From Alteripontixanthobacter maritimus (lineage in GTDB: Bacteria > Pseudomonadota > Alphaproteobacteria > Sphingomonadales > Sphingomonadaceae): a DNA stretch of 64,000 bases. The DNA lies in the NCBI RefSeq assembly GCF_003340475.1, contig NZ_QBKA01000002.1, positions 1,187,501 through 1,251,500 on the forward strand, written 5' to 3'. The notes under the pieces are model-generated. The model made no database searches, was not told the origin of the DNA, and worked only from the letters and a program-made list of their open reading frames with translations. Position numbers and translations under genes: made by a program. Below, in pieces: positions 40,281 through 48,244 of the stretch (positions are counted from its first letter, which is position 1; every line of letters begins with the position of its first letter).

Positions 40281-41131
40281 GCGCCCTTCCCCTTCTTCGT
40301 CTCGGTCGCAGCGGCAGTATCGGCAGCGGTCTTCTTGCGCTTCGCCTTGCCTTTGCGGTCCTCGGTAGGTGTGGGAGCGTCGGGTTCCGCGATATCGGTA
40401 TCCACTTCGGCAGGCGCACCTTCGCTCACGGGTTCGGCAGCCTTGGCATCCGCCTTTGCACCGGCGCCTGTATCTTCCGGTCCTTCGGTAACCTTGGGAT
40501 CGTCGATCGGCGGAGTGGCCGCCTTCTCGTCACCGGGAAGCACGTAATCCGCGCCTTCCCAAGGGCTGAGGAAATCGAAACTGCGCATGTCCTGCGCAAG
40601 TTCGACAGGTTCGTAAACAACGCGCTTGTCCTCTTCGGAATAGCGCAGTTCGACGTATCCGGTCATCGGGAAATCCTTGCGGAAAGGATGTCCTTCGAAG
40701 CCATAATCGGTGAGGATGCGGCGTAGGTCGGTATTGCCATCGAACACCACGCCATACATGTCGAACACCTCGCGTTCGAGCCAACCGGCCACCGGCCAAA
40801 GCGTAGTAACTGTCGGTACGGGCGTGTTTTCCGCTGCCGAAACCTTTACCATAATGCGGTGGTTCTTGGTCAGGCTGAGCAGCATGTAGACGACTTCGAA
40901 CCGCTCGGCACGGTCCGGATAGTCGACACCCGCAATCTCGACCAGTTGCTGGTACTCATGCTCGTCGCGCAGCAGGCGCAGGGCGTTCTCGATCTCGCCG
41001 CGCTGTACGGTGAACAGCAGCTCGCCATGTTCTTCATGCGCGCCGAGCAGCATGGTCCCCAGCGCAGCGGAAAGGTCTGCCTTCGCATTTTCGACCAAAG
41101 TGAATTTCGGGGCGGAATGGACTACCGTCAT
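40277..41131 (-). CDS. nuoC: NADH-quinone oxidoreductase subunit C with long C-terminal tail
   Basis: NuoC is the 30-kDa peripheral subunit that packs on NuoD. Residues 1-205 hold the family fold, with [20 protein letters not shown] and [20 protein letters not shown]. An Ala/Pro/Glu-rich tail of about 80 residues follows and ends in a lysine-rich stretch (KGKAKRKK ... KKGKGA). The tail is not part of the conserved fold. ATGA overlaps occur on both sides. Confidence 0.95.
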   Translation of the reverse strand: MTVVHSAPKFTLVENAKADLSAALGTMLLGAHEEHGELLFTVQRGEIENALRLLRDEHEYQQLVEIAGVDYPDRAERFEVVYMLLSLTKNHRIMVKVSAAENTPVPTVTTLWPVAGWLEREVFDMYGVVFDGNTDLRRILTDYGFEGHPFRKDFPMTGYVELRYSEEDKRVVYEPVELAQDMRSFDFLSPWEGADYVLPGDEKAATPPIDDPKVTEGPEDTGAGAKADAKAAEPVSEGAPAEVDTDIAEPDAPTPTEDRKGKAKRKKTAADTAAATETKKGKGA

Positions 41132-41718
41132 CGCTCGACCGTCCCGCTGCGGCGGATTTTGCGCTGCAACTGCATTACGCCGTACAGCAAGGCCTCTGCC
41201 GTCGGCGGGCAGCCGGGAATGTAGATATCGACCGGTACGATCCGGTCACACCCGCGCACCACGGAATAGCTGTAGTGGTAATAGCCGCCACCATTGGCGC
41301 AGCTGCCCATCGAAATGACGTATTTCGGGTTGGACATCTGGTCGTAAACCTTGCGCAACGCCGGGGCCATCTTGTTGCAAAGGGTTCCGGCCACGATCAT
41401 CACGTCCGACTGGCGCGGGCTGGCGCGCGGGGCCACGCCGAAGCGCTCCATATCGTAACGCGGCATATTGACGTGGATCATCTCCACCGCGCAACAGGCG
41501 AGCCCGAAGGTCATCCACCAGAGCGAGCCGGTGCGCGCCCATTCGAACAGGTCTTCGGTACTTGCGACGAGGAAACCCTTGTCGTTCACCTCGGTCTGGA
41601 GCGCGTTGAAATAATCGGCATCCGGCTGGCGGACTTCTCCGCCCTGTGCAGTTACTGATGCGGAGGGCTGAATAAGCGCGTCGCGGCCGTTCGGGCTCAT
41701 GGTTCTTTGCGTGGTCAT
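41128..41718 (-). CDS. nuoB: NADH-quinone oxidoreductase subunit B
   Basis: NuoB binds the terminal [4Fe-4S] cluster N2 beside the quinone. The 196 residues include [14 protein letters not shown] with the tandem cysteines and, further on, the cluster ligands in [10 protein letters not shown] and [15 protein letters not shown]. The ATG at 41718 is chosen, 4 bp after the nuoA stop; ATG 41700 is a possible shorter start. Confidence 0.96.
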   Translation of the reverse strand: MTTQRTMSPNGRDALIQPSASVTAQGGEVRQPDADYFNALQTEVNDKGFLVASTEDLFEWARTGSLWWMTFGLACCAVEMIHVNMPRYDMERFGVAPRASPRQSDVMIVAGTLCNKMAPALRKVYDQMSNPKYVISMGSCANGGGYYHYSYSVVRGCDRIVPVDIYIPGCPPTAEALLYGVMQLQRKIRRSGTVER

Positions 41719-41722
41719 AATT

Positions 41723-42097
41723 CTATTCCCACTCCAGCGCGCCGATTTTCCACGCATAGGCAAAGCCGATGATCAATTCGGCGAGGAAGATCATCATCGT
41801 GATCCAGCCAGGCCAGCCGGTCAGATCGAGGCTGACGGCCCATGGAAACAGGAATGCCGCCTCAAGGTCGAAGATGATAAACAGAATGGCGACGAGATAG
41901 AACCGGACGTCGAACTGGCTGCGCGGATCCTCGAACGCGGGGAAGCCGCATTCGTACTCGCTCAGCTTTTCAGCGTCGGGACTATGCGAACCTGTCAGGC
42001 GCGACACGCCCATGGGCAGGAACACGAACAGGGCGGACAAGCCCAGTGCAATCCCCATAAACAGGAGGATCGGCAGATATTGCGATAGGTCGACCAA
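41723..42097 (-). CDS. nuoA: NADH-quinone oxidoreductase subunit A
   Basis: NuoA is a three-helix membrane subunit near the quinone site. The 124 residues contain the loop [20 protein letters not shown] with the family's conserved cysteine, then [21 protein letters not shown]. The first codon is TTG (42097), which gives [11 protein letters not shown], the expected family start; GAGAAAG about 10 bases upstream may be the ribosome site. It is the first gene of the nuo operon. Confidence 0.94.
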   Translation of the reverse strand: MVDLSQYLPILLFMGIALGLSALFVFLPMGVSRLTGSHSPDAEKLSEYECGFPAFEDPRSQFDVRFYLVAILFIIFDLEAAFLFPWAVSLDLTGWPGWITMMIFLAELIIGFAYAWKIGALEWE

Positions 42098-42136
42098 GTT
42101 CGCGGGCTTTCTCAGCGGATTGCGTGCTTCATGCGC

Positions 42137-42165
42137 GCCCTAGTCCCGCGCGGGGTTCGGCGCAA
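42137..42165 (-). promoter_or_regulatory. Possible nuo operon promoter
   Basis: On the minus strand, TTGCGC (42160-42165) and TAGGGC (42137-42142) are 17 bases apart, about 40 bp before the nuoA TTG. Both elements are weak matches, and the -35 lies in a strong hairpin, so this is tentative. Confidence 0.3.
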
Positions 42166-42223
42166 GGGGTTCAGGCCCCTTGCGCCGACGCTTTTCCCGC
42201 ATTTTCACGCCTTTTTTAAGGCG
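42159..42223 (-). terminator. Two hairpins between the aldehyde dehydrogenase gene and nuoA
   Basis: A perfect 11-pair hairpin (42159-42169 with 42176-42186, 6-base loop) and a 6-pair hairpin (42208-42213 with 42218-42223) lie just after the dehydrogenase stop. Neither is followed by a T run on the minus strand, so they may mark a processed or Rho-dependent 3' end rather than an intrinsic terminator. Confidence 0.4.
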
Positions 42224-42237
42224 CATCGGCGCGCCTG

Positions 42238-43668
42238 TCAGGCGGCCTTGGCTTTGTCTTTCTTGCCATAAGGCGGTTTCATACCGGCGACCTTGGCCAC
42301 ATCGACCTTGGTCTGGGTGTAAACGGCGCGGGCGTGGCTGAATTCGCGGAAGCCCTCCACCCCGTGATATGCACCCATGCCGGACGAGCCGACGCCGCCA
42401 AACGGCATATCGTCCATGGAGACGTGGAAGATCACATCGTTCACGGTAACGCCGCCGGAAATGGTGCGGGACAGCACATGCTCCTGCTCACCCTTGTCGG
42501 TGCCGAAATAATACAAGCCCAGCGGATTGTCGTTCTCGTTCACGTAATCGATTGCCTCGTTCACGTCGCGATAGGTTTTCACCGGCAGAACCGGACCGAA
42601 GATCTCTTCCTGCATGGCCTGCATATCGTCGGTTACATTGCGAAGGATCGTGAGCGGCATCTTGCGGGCGTTACTGGCGGAGAAATCTTCCCCGCCCGGA
42701 TTAACCTCGATGACGTCCGCACCCTTGTCCCGGGCATCGGCAATCATGGATTGCAGCCGGTCGTGATGCCGGTCGCTGACCAAAGACGCATAGTCGTCGT
42801 TTTCGAGAAGCGTCGGGTACATAGAATGAACGGCGGACTGGACGGAACCGATCGCGTCCATCTCCTTGTCTTCGGGTACCATCATGTAATCGGGCGCGAG
42901 GCATATCTGCCCGGCATTCATCATCTTGCCCAAAGCGATGCGTTCCCCCGCCTTGTCGAAATCGGCGCTGCGCCCAAGAATAACAGGCGATTTGCCGCCA
43001 AGCTCCAACGTAACGGGCACAAGGTTCTTGGCCGCAGCTTCCATTACCTTCTTGCCGGTTTCGGTAGAGCCAGTGAACACCATATGATCGAACGGCAGGG
43101 ACGAAAAAGCGGCAGCCACTTCCGGGCTTCCGGTAAACACCGAGCATTCCTCCGGCGCAAAATACTGTTTGACCAGCTGATCGGTCAGTTCGCTGGTCGC
43201 TTCTGTGAACTCGCTCGGCTTGATCATGGCACGGTTGCCGGCAGCGAACACCTGCATCAACGGCCCGAAGCTTAGGTTTACCGGGAAGTTCCACGGGCTG
43301 AGGATGCCGACCACGCCCTTGGGCTCGTACCGCACCTCGCCCTTGGCACGCAGGAGGGAGAGCGGGAACTGCAGCTTGCGCTTATCACCCTTTGACCAGG
43401 CGTCCATGTTGTCGAGACAGTATTTGCCGAAGTTCTTGGTGCCTTCGATATCGGTAATCATCGATTGGTGTGCGCTGCGATTGCCGAAATCCGCGCTCAT
43501 CGCTTTGCAAAGCGCATCGGAATGGTCGGTCAGCAGTGCCATTGCGCGCTTGATACGGTCGCGGCGTAGCGCCAGCGGCTCGGGACGTGCGGCAATGAAG
43601 GCATCGCGCTGCAGCTTGAGCGCGGACATCATCTCGTCGTTACGGTCGGTCCGGTTCGTTGCAGCCAT
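42238..43668 (-). CDS. Aldehyde dehydrogenase, coniferyl-aldehyde dehydrogenase type
   Basis: This is a cytoplasmic NAD(P)-dependent aldehyde dehydrogenase of 476 residues. Seen are GILSPWNFPVNLSFGPL (Rossmann and substrate tunnel), FTGSTETGKKV (cofactor), the general-base glutamate in VTLELGGKSP and the nucleophile in NAGQICLAPDY. The closing VNDVIFHVSMDDMPFGGVGSSGMG is also present. The overall length and N-terminus resemble coniferyl aldehyde dehydrogenases, but the natural substrate could be another aromatic or aliphatic aldehyde. GGAGAGA precedes the ATG at 43668. It is divergent from a thiolase gene across 85 bp. Confidence 0.88.
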   Translation of the reverse strand: MAATNRTDRNDEMMSALKLQRDAFIAARPEPLALRRDRIKRAMALLTDHSDALCKAMSADFGNRSAHQSMITDIEGTKNFGKYCLDNMDAWSKGDKRKLQFPLSLLRAKGEVRYEPKGVVGILSPWNFPVNLSFGPLMQVFAAGNRAMIKPSEFTEATSELTDQLVKQYFAPEECSVFTGSPEVAAAFSSLPFDHMVFTGSTETGKKVMEAAAKNLVPVTLELGGKSPVILGRSADFDKAGERIALGKMMNAGQICLAPDYMMVPEDKEMDAIGSVQSAVHSMYPTLLENDDYASLVSDRHHDRLQSMIADARDKGADVIEVNPGGEDFSASNARKMPLTILRNVTDDMQAMQEEIFGPVLPVKTYRDVNEAIDYVNENDNPLGLYYFGTDKGEQEHVLSRTISGGVTVNDVIFHVSMDDMPFGGVGSSGMGAYHGVEGFREFSHARAVYTQTKVDVAKVAGMKPPYGKKDKAKAA

Positions 43669-43690
43669 CTCGTTCTCTCCAATTGCGTTC

Positions 43691-43721
43691 GCTGCATTGC
43701 AGCATTAGGTTTGTTGCAAAC
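43691..43721. promoter_or_regulatory. Two inverted repeats in the divergent promoter region
   Basis: GCTGC-ATT-GCAGC (43691-43703) and GTTTG-TTG-CAAAC (43709-43721) are both perfect 5-3-5 palindromes placed between the divergent dehydrogenase and thiolase starts. They are candidate operators that would control both genes. No regulator gene is adjacent, so the binder is unknown. Confidence 0.45.
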
Positions 43722-43753
43722 GCTCTACCCCTCATTTGAAAGGCACGCAAAGC

Positions 43754-44950
43754 ATGTCCCACTTCAACGCCGCCGACCCTATTGTGATCCTGTCCTACGC
43801 CCGCACCCCGATGGGCGCCATGCAGGGCGCACTGGCGGACGTATCCGCGACGGAGCTTGGCGCGGCGGCAGTGAAAGCGGCGGTTGAGCGTGCGGGGATC
43901 GACAGCGGAGATACGGACCGCATCTACATGGGCTGCGTGCTGCCCGCGGGGCTCGGTCAAGCCCCTGCGCGGCAGGCTGCGATCAAGGCAGGGCTCCCGA
44001 AATCGGTGGAAGCCACGACTGTGAACAAGGTTTGCGGTTCGGGAATGCAAACGGTCATTATGGGTGCGGAAGCGCTGGCGACAGGCAATGTCGATATGGT
44101 TATCGCAGGCGGGATGGAGAGCATGACCAACGCGCCTTACCTGCTCAAGAAGCATCGCAGCGGGGCGCGCATCGGCCACGATACGGCATACGACCACATG
44201 TTCCTCGACGGGCTGGAAGATGCCTATGAGGAAGGTCGCGCCATGGGTACCTTCGCGCAGGACACCGCCAACGAATACCAGCTAACACGTGAATCCATGG
44301 ACGAATATTCCATCGAATCCCTGCGCCGCGCCAATGCCGCCATCGACAGCGGCGCCTTCGCGGACGAGCTGGTCGCAGTGACGGTAAAATCGCGCAAGGG
44401 CGACGTGACCGTTGATACCGACGAAGCGCCGGGTCGCGGCAATCCGGAGAAGATCCCCAAATTGCGTCCCGCTTTCGCCAAGGATGGGACCATCACCGCT
44501 GCGACATCAAGTTCCATTTCCGATGGAGCCGCCGCCGTCGTTCTGACGCGTGAGAGTGTGGCGAAGCACAAGGGCCTCGCGCCCGTTGCCAAGGTTGTAG
44601 CCATGGCGGCCCACGCGCAGGAGCCATCCGAATTCACCGTCGCGCCGATCGGTGCCATCAATAAAGTACTCGAGAAAGCTGGCTGGAGCGTCGGCGATGT
44701 CGAGCTCTGGGAAGTGAACGAGGCGTTTGCCTGTGTCGCCATGTTCGCTATGCGCGACGTTGGCATTCCGCATGACAAGATCAACGTAAACGGCGGCGGC
44801 ACCGCCTTGGGTCACCCCATCGGGGCGAGCGGAACGCGCATTATCGTTACCCTGCTCAATGCCCTGAAACAGAAGGGCTTGACGAAGGGCGTTGCGAGCC
44901 TGTGCATCGGCGGTGGTGAGGCGACAGCCGTCGCGGTCGAGCTAGTCTGA
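43754..44950 (+). CDS. Acetyl-CoA C-acetyltransferase (thiolase)
   Basis: This enzyme condenses or cleaves beta-ketoacyl-CoA, in acetoacetyl-CoA metabolism or fatty-acid oxidation. The 398 residues have the acyl-accepting cysteine in VNKVCGSGMQTV (near 93), the NEAFA loop and the catalytic His and second Cys in GGGTALGHPIGASG and LCIGGGEA. ATG 43754 (MSHFNAADP) is preferred over a TTG at 43736. A hairpin terminator follows. Whether it works in biosynthesis (PhaA/AtoB-like) or degradation cannot be decided from sequence. Confidence 0.92.
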   Translation: MSHFNAADPIVILSYARTPMGAMQGALADVSATELGAAAVKAAVERAGIDSGDTDRIYMGCVLPAGLGQAPARQAAIKAGLPKSVEATTVNKVCGSGMQTVIMGAEALATGNVDMVIAGGMESMTNAPYLLKKHRSGARIGHDTAYDHMFLDGLEDAYEEGRAMGTFAQDTANEYQLTRESMDEYSIESLRRANAAIDSGAFADELVAVTVKSRKGDVTVDTDEAPGRGNPEKIPKLRPAFAKDGTITAATSSSISDGAAAVVLTRESVAKHKGLAPVAKVVAMAAHAQEPSEFTVAPIGAINKVLEKAGWSVGDVELWEVNEAFACVAMFAMRDVGIPHDKINVNGGGTALGHPIGASGTRIIVTLLNALKQKGLTKGVASLCIGGGEATAVAVELV

Positions 44951-44974
44951 TCAGCATCGCAATGCTAATTTATG

Positions 44975-45002
44975 AAGGGCGGCCCGGCGGGTCGCCCTTT
45001 CC
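44975..45002 (+). terminator. Hairpin terminator after the thiolase gene
   Basis: AAGGGCG (44975-44981) pairs with CGCCCTT (44993-44999), with extra pairing of CCC and GGG in the loop, followed by a short T/C stretch. It lies between convergent genes and could act in both directions. Confidence 0.65.
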
Positions 45003-45038
45003 GTTTGCGGTTCATTCTCCAGCTAAAGCCGGGCGAAG

Positions 45039-45551
45039 TTACTTCGCGGGCTCGCCGTCACCGTAGATTTTCTTGTCTGGGATCCAGCCTTGGTGGCCCT
45101 CGGTATTGAAGCGGCACCAGCCTGCTTTGCAAGCGCCGAGCCGTCCGGTCCGCCCGGGCTCGACCCGCCAAAGCAATTTTGCGTCTGCCGAAGGTTTCTC
45201 GCGCATTTCCGCAACACCATCGCCAATTACGATGGCAGTGCGCGTTTCGCTTAGCAGGCTGGCTGAGATCCATCCTTGCGCGCCATCGGGATCGCGGACC
45301 AGCCGGAACCCCTCGTGCCGGCGCACGACTGTGATGGGTAGGTTTTCCCGCTTGTAAACCCACTCGATCGGGAAGTCCGGCCCTGGACCGACACGCATGA
45401 AGGCCTTTTCCGTTCTAATCGAAGCCCAGTACGGCACCGGCTTGCCTTGTGCGGTAACGCTTGCAGGCAGTATCGACAGCACGCAGCCCATCGCGCAACC
45501 AATTGCGGTGGCAACATGTCGAAATCCGGAACTGGTGGAACATCGGCTCAT
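45039..45551 (-). CDS. Exported SH3-domain protein
   Basis: The 170-residue protein starts MSRCSTSSGFRHVATAIGCA and has a hydrophobic signal peptide ending near SVTAQG, so it is probably periplasmic. Two bacterial SH3-like repeats follow: AFMRVGPGPDFPIEWVY to GAQGWISASLL, and AEMREKPSADAKLLWRV to HQGWIPDKKIYG. Each ends with the typical G-W-(I) segment. Such domains often bind cell wall peptides. The long frame upstream to 46346 is antisense to the hydroxyacid dehydrogenase and is not counted. The ATG at 45551 is divergent from that gene. Confidence 0.85.
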   Translation of the reverse strand: MSRCSTSSGFRHVATAIGCAMGCVLSILPASVTAQGKPVPYWASIRTEKAFMRVGPGPDFPIEWVYKRENLPITVVRRHEGFRLVRDPDGAQGWISASLLSETRTAIVIGDGVAEMREKPSADAKLLWRVEPGRTGRLGACKAGWCRFNTEGHQGWIPDKKIYGDGEPAK

Positions 45552-45677
45552 ACGCGCTACGTTAGTCCTATCGCCATGCCCTCTACAAGCCACAGCGTAG
45601 CCATAACCCCCATCACGGAATCGTATGCGTGCCCGCGCCGCTTGACCAGCCAGCCTGCCAGCGCCTAGCCGCAAGCT

Positions 45678-46694
45678 ATGAATAGCAGCAAAGAAGCAGG
45701 CGCTCGCCGTGTGACCGGCAAACCGCGCGTGGTAGTTACCCGCCATCTCAATCCGCATGTCGAAAGCCGTATGGAAGAGCTGTTCGACACCGTTCTCAAT
45801 ACTGCCGACACGCCGATGACTGCGGACAAGTTGGTAACGGCCGTGCAGGATTGCGACGTGCTGGTGCCGACCGTCACCGACCGGATCGATGCCGACTTGC
45901 TGAACCAGGCAGGCGATCGGTTGGGCCTGATAGCCAATTTTGGGGCAGGAACCGACCATATCGACCTGGCGGCTGCCAAGGCGCGCGGGATCATGGTGAC
46001 CAATACTCCCGGCGTTTTCACCGACGATACCGCCGATCTGGCCATGGCGATGATCATCGGGGTGCCGCGCCGCATCCGTGAAGGCACCAGCCTTGTCCGG
46101 CGCGGTGAGTGGACCGGCTGGGCACCGTCCGGTCTGCTGGGACGGCGGTTGGGCGGCAAGACGCTTGGTATCGTAGGCATGGGGCGTATCGGGCAAGCCG
46201 TGGCGCATCGCGCCCGCGCGTTCGGCCTGGCAATCGCCTATCACAACCGCCACCGGCTGCCCGCCGCGCTCGAAAACCAGCTGGGTGCCGACTACTATCC
46301 AACGCTGGACGAGCTGTTGGCGCATAGCGACATCGTGACACTGCATTGCCCCTCAACCCCCACTTCGCGCCATATGTTCGGCGCAGAACGCATCGCCCGG
46401 ATGAAGGATGGTGCGGCGCTCATCAATACTGCGCGCGGCGATCTGATCGACCAGAATGTGCTGGTCGAGGCGCTGGAAACCGGCAAGCTGATCGGTGCCG
46501 GGCTGGACGTCTACCCGGAAGAACCGGAAGTGGACGCACGTCTGTTTGCGCATCCCAACGTGATGACCCTGCCACATATCGGCAGCGCCACCGCCGAAGG
46601 TCGCGAGGCGTCGGGCGACAAGGTAATCGCCAATATCCGTTTCTGGATCGACGGCCACCGTCCACCGGACCAGGTGCTGGAAGGCCTCGTATGA
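45678..46694 (+). CDS. D-2-hydroxyacid dehydrogenase (glyoxylate/hydroxypyruvate reductase type)
   Basis: This NAD(P)-dependent enzyme reduces a 2-keto acid such as glyoxylate or hydroxypyruvate. The 338 residues show IANFGAGTDHIDL, the dinucleotide-binding GIVGMGRIGQAVAHRARAFG, and the catalytic triad: Arg in NTARGDLID, Glu in PEEPEV and His in LPHIGSAT. The closest resemblance is to alphaproteobacterial glyoxylate reductases. The substrate is not decided by sequence. It is followed by amtB after 109 bp. Confidence 0.9.
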   Translation: MNSSKEAGARRVTGKPRVVVTRHLNPHVESRMEELFDTVLNTADTPMTADKLVTAVQDCDVLVPTVTDRIDADLLNQAGDRLGLIANFGAGTDHIDLAAAKARGIMVTNTPGVFTDDTADLAMAMIIGVPRRIREGTSLVRRGEWTGWAPSGLLGRRLGGKTLGIVGMGRIGQAVAHRARAFGLAIAYHNRHRLPAALENQLGADYYPTLDELLAHSDIVTLHCPSTPTSRHMFGAERIARMKDGAALINTARGDLIDQNVLVEALETGKLIGAGLDVYPEEPEVDARLFAHPNVMTLPHIGSATAEGREASGDKVIANIRFWIDGHRPPDQVLEGLV

Positions 46695-46773
46695 AGACCG
46701 CCCGTTCCATAAGGTAACAAAGCTATTGGGTTGTCGTTTGAGCGGTTCATCGCTTAACGCCTGGCGCATAGGG

Positions 46774-46797
46774 CGCTGCCAGCGGCAGCGAGGGGAG
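46774..46797 (+). promoter_or_regulatory. Hairpin beside the amtB ribosome-binding site
   Basis: CGCTGC (46774-46779) pairs with GCAGCG (46785-46790), one base before the strong ribosome site GGGGAG (46792-46797). The hairpin could modulate ribosome access or simply insulate the site. Confidence 0.35.
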
Positions 46798-46803
46798 AAT
46801 TCG

Positions 46804-48171
46804 ATGTTCCGCAAACTGTCAGCCGCAGCCGGACTTGCTGCAATGCCTGCATTTGCAACCGCGCAGGAAGCATCGCCTGTCGCTGGGGAAGCGGGTCTTT
46901 CGCAAGCGATCGCCGATCCCGCGCCGGCAGTGATCGATGTGGCACAACTCGCGCTGAACGATAGCGGCGATACCGCATGGATATTGGCCGCATCGGCGCT
47001 GGTCCTGATGATGACGCTTCCCGGGCTGGGCCTGTTCTATGGCGGTCTGGTACGGGCCAAGAACTTCCTGTCCGTACTGTTGCAGATCGGCGCGGTGGCA
47101 GCGATTGCTTCGGTCCTGTGGATCATAATCGGGTATACGCTGGCGTTCGGCGATGTATCGAACGGCTGGTTGGGGGATGGGCGCGCATGGATGCTCAATG
47201 ATCTGGGCACATTGCGCGAAGGCACGACAATTCCGGAAAGCGCGTTCGTCCTGTTCCAGATGACCTTTGCCGTCATCACCCCTGCCCTGATGATCGGTGC
47301 CTGGGTGGACCGGGCGAGGTTCGGCTGGGTGGTGGCGTTCTGTGCGCTGTGGGGGCTGGTGGTCTATGCGCCCGTTGCGCATTGGATGTGGGGCGGCGGC
47401 TGGCTGGCCGGTATCGGCGCGCTCGATTTCGCTGGCGGCATCGTGGTGCACACCACTGCCGGGGTGTCGGCGCTGGTGATTGCTCTACTGCTAGGTCGCC
47501 GCAAGGGCTTCCCCGGACCTGCAATGCTACCGCACAGTCCTGCACTGACCATGGCGGGCGCGGCTTTGCTGTGGGTTGGCTGGTTCGGATTTAACGGCGG
47601 CTCCGCCCTGTCGGCCACCGACGATGCATCTTCCGCGATCATCAACACGCATCTGGCAGCCAGTATGGCCTCGCTGGTATGGATCCTAATCGAGCGGTTC
47701 TCGCTCGGCAAACCGACCAGCGTCGGCTGGGCAACCGGCGCGATTGCCGGGCTTGCGACCATTACGCCTGCTGCCGGCCTTGTCGGTCCGGGCGGCGCAA
47801 TCATCCTCGGCGTGCTGGGCGCAGTGACGTGTTATGGGGCAATCCAGCTTATCAAACAGCGCCTGCAAATCGACGATTCGCTGGACGTGTTCGCGGTCCA
47901 CGGCGTTGGCGGGATGCTGGGTTCGTTGCTGCTCGCGATCTTCATGGCCGAAGGTCTGGGCGGCGTCGGCTTTACCGATGGCGGCGGCATGGGCGTACAG
48001 TTCGTGGCGCAGGCAATCGGCGTGGGCGTGGTTGCCTTGTGGAGCGCAGTGGGCACCACGATCCTCGCGCTGATGGTCAGTCTGGTGCTCCCGATGCGGG
48101 TATCCGCCGACGACGAGCGCGAAGGGTTGGACATCGCCAATCACGGCGAACGGGCATGGGACCTGAATTGA
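46804..48171 (+). CDS. amtB: Ammonium transporter
   Basis: AmtB conducts ammonium across the inner membrane. The 455 residues begin with a cleavable signal (MFRKLSAAAGLAAMPAFATA), followed by a short periplasmic segment and eleven hydrophobic helices. The conserved pore residues are present: the twin histidines in VVHTTAGVSAL and VHGVGGMLGS, and the GGxxWVGWFGFNGGSAL-type block. The ATG at 46804 has an excellent ribosome site. A glnK (PII) gene, normally paired with amtB, is not adjacent here. The 10-bp inverted repeat after the stop may protect the 3' end. Confidence 0.94.
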   Translation: MFRKLSAAAGLAAMPAFATAQEASPVAGEAGLSQAIADPAPAVIDVAQLALNDSGDTAWILAASALVLMMTLPGLGLFYGGLVRAKNFLSVLLQIGAVAAIASVLWIIIGYTLAFGDVSNGWLGDGRAWMLNDLGTLREGTTIPESAFVLFQMTFAVITPALMIGAWVDRARFGWVVAFCALWGLVVYAPVAHWMWGGGWLAGIGALDFAGGIVVHTTAGVSALVIALLLGRRKGFPGPAMLPHSPALTMAGAALLWVGWFGFNGGSALSATDDASSAIINTHLAASMASLVWILIERFSLGKPTSVGWATGAIAGLATITPAAGLVGPGGAIILGVLGAVTCYGAIQLIKQRLQIDDSLDVFAVHGVGGMLGSLLLAIFMAEGLGGVGFTDGGGMGVQFVAQAIGVGVVALWSAVGTTILALMVSLVLPMRVSADDEREGLDIANHGERAWDLN

Positions 48172-48177
48172 GCTGAA

Positions 48178-48220
48178 CGCCGTTCGCGAACACGCACTTG
48201 ATGCGCAGTTGCGAACGGCG
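48178..48220. repeat. Inverted repeat between convergent genes
   Basis: CGCCGTTCGC (48178-48187) and GCGAACGGCG (48211-48220) are a perfect 10-bp inverted repeat with a 23-base loop in the 73-bp gap between amtB and the flavoprotein gene. No T run follows on either strand. It may stabilise both 3' ends. Confidence 0.55.
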
Positions 48221-48244
48221 CGATGGGTTGCCCGTTACCGGTCG

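Noticed and set aside
42208-42223. AT-rich hairpin as intrinsic terminator of the aldehyde dehydrogenase gene
   Set aside because: The T run lies in the loop, not after the stem on the transcribed side, so it was only kept as a weak 3' structure.
45552-46346. Upstream extension of the SH3-protein frame
   Set aside because: Antisense to the hydroxyacid dehydrogenase; the signal peptide marks the real start at 45551.
46755-46785. Sigma-54-like GG-N10-GC element before amtB
   Set aside because: The flanking bases do not match TGGCAC-N5-TTGC well and GC-rich DNA gives many chance matches.
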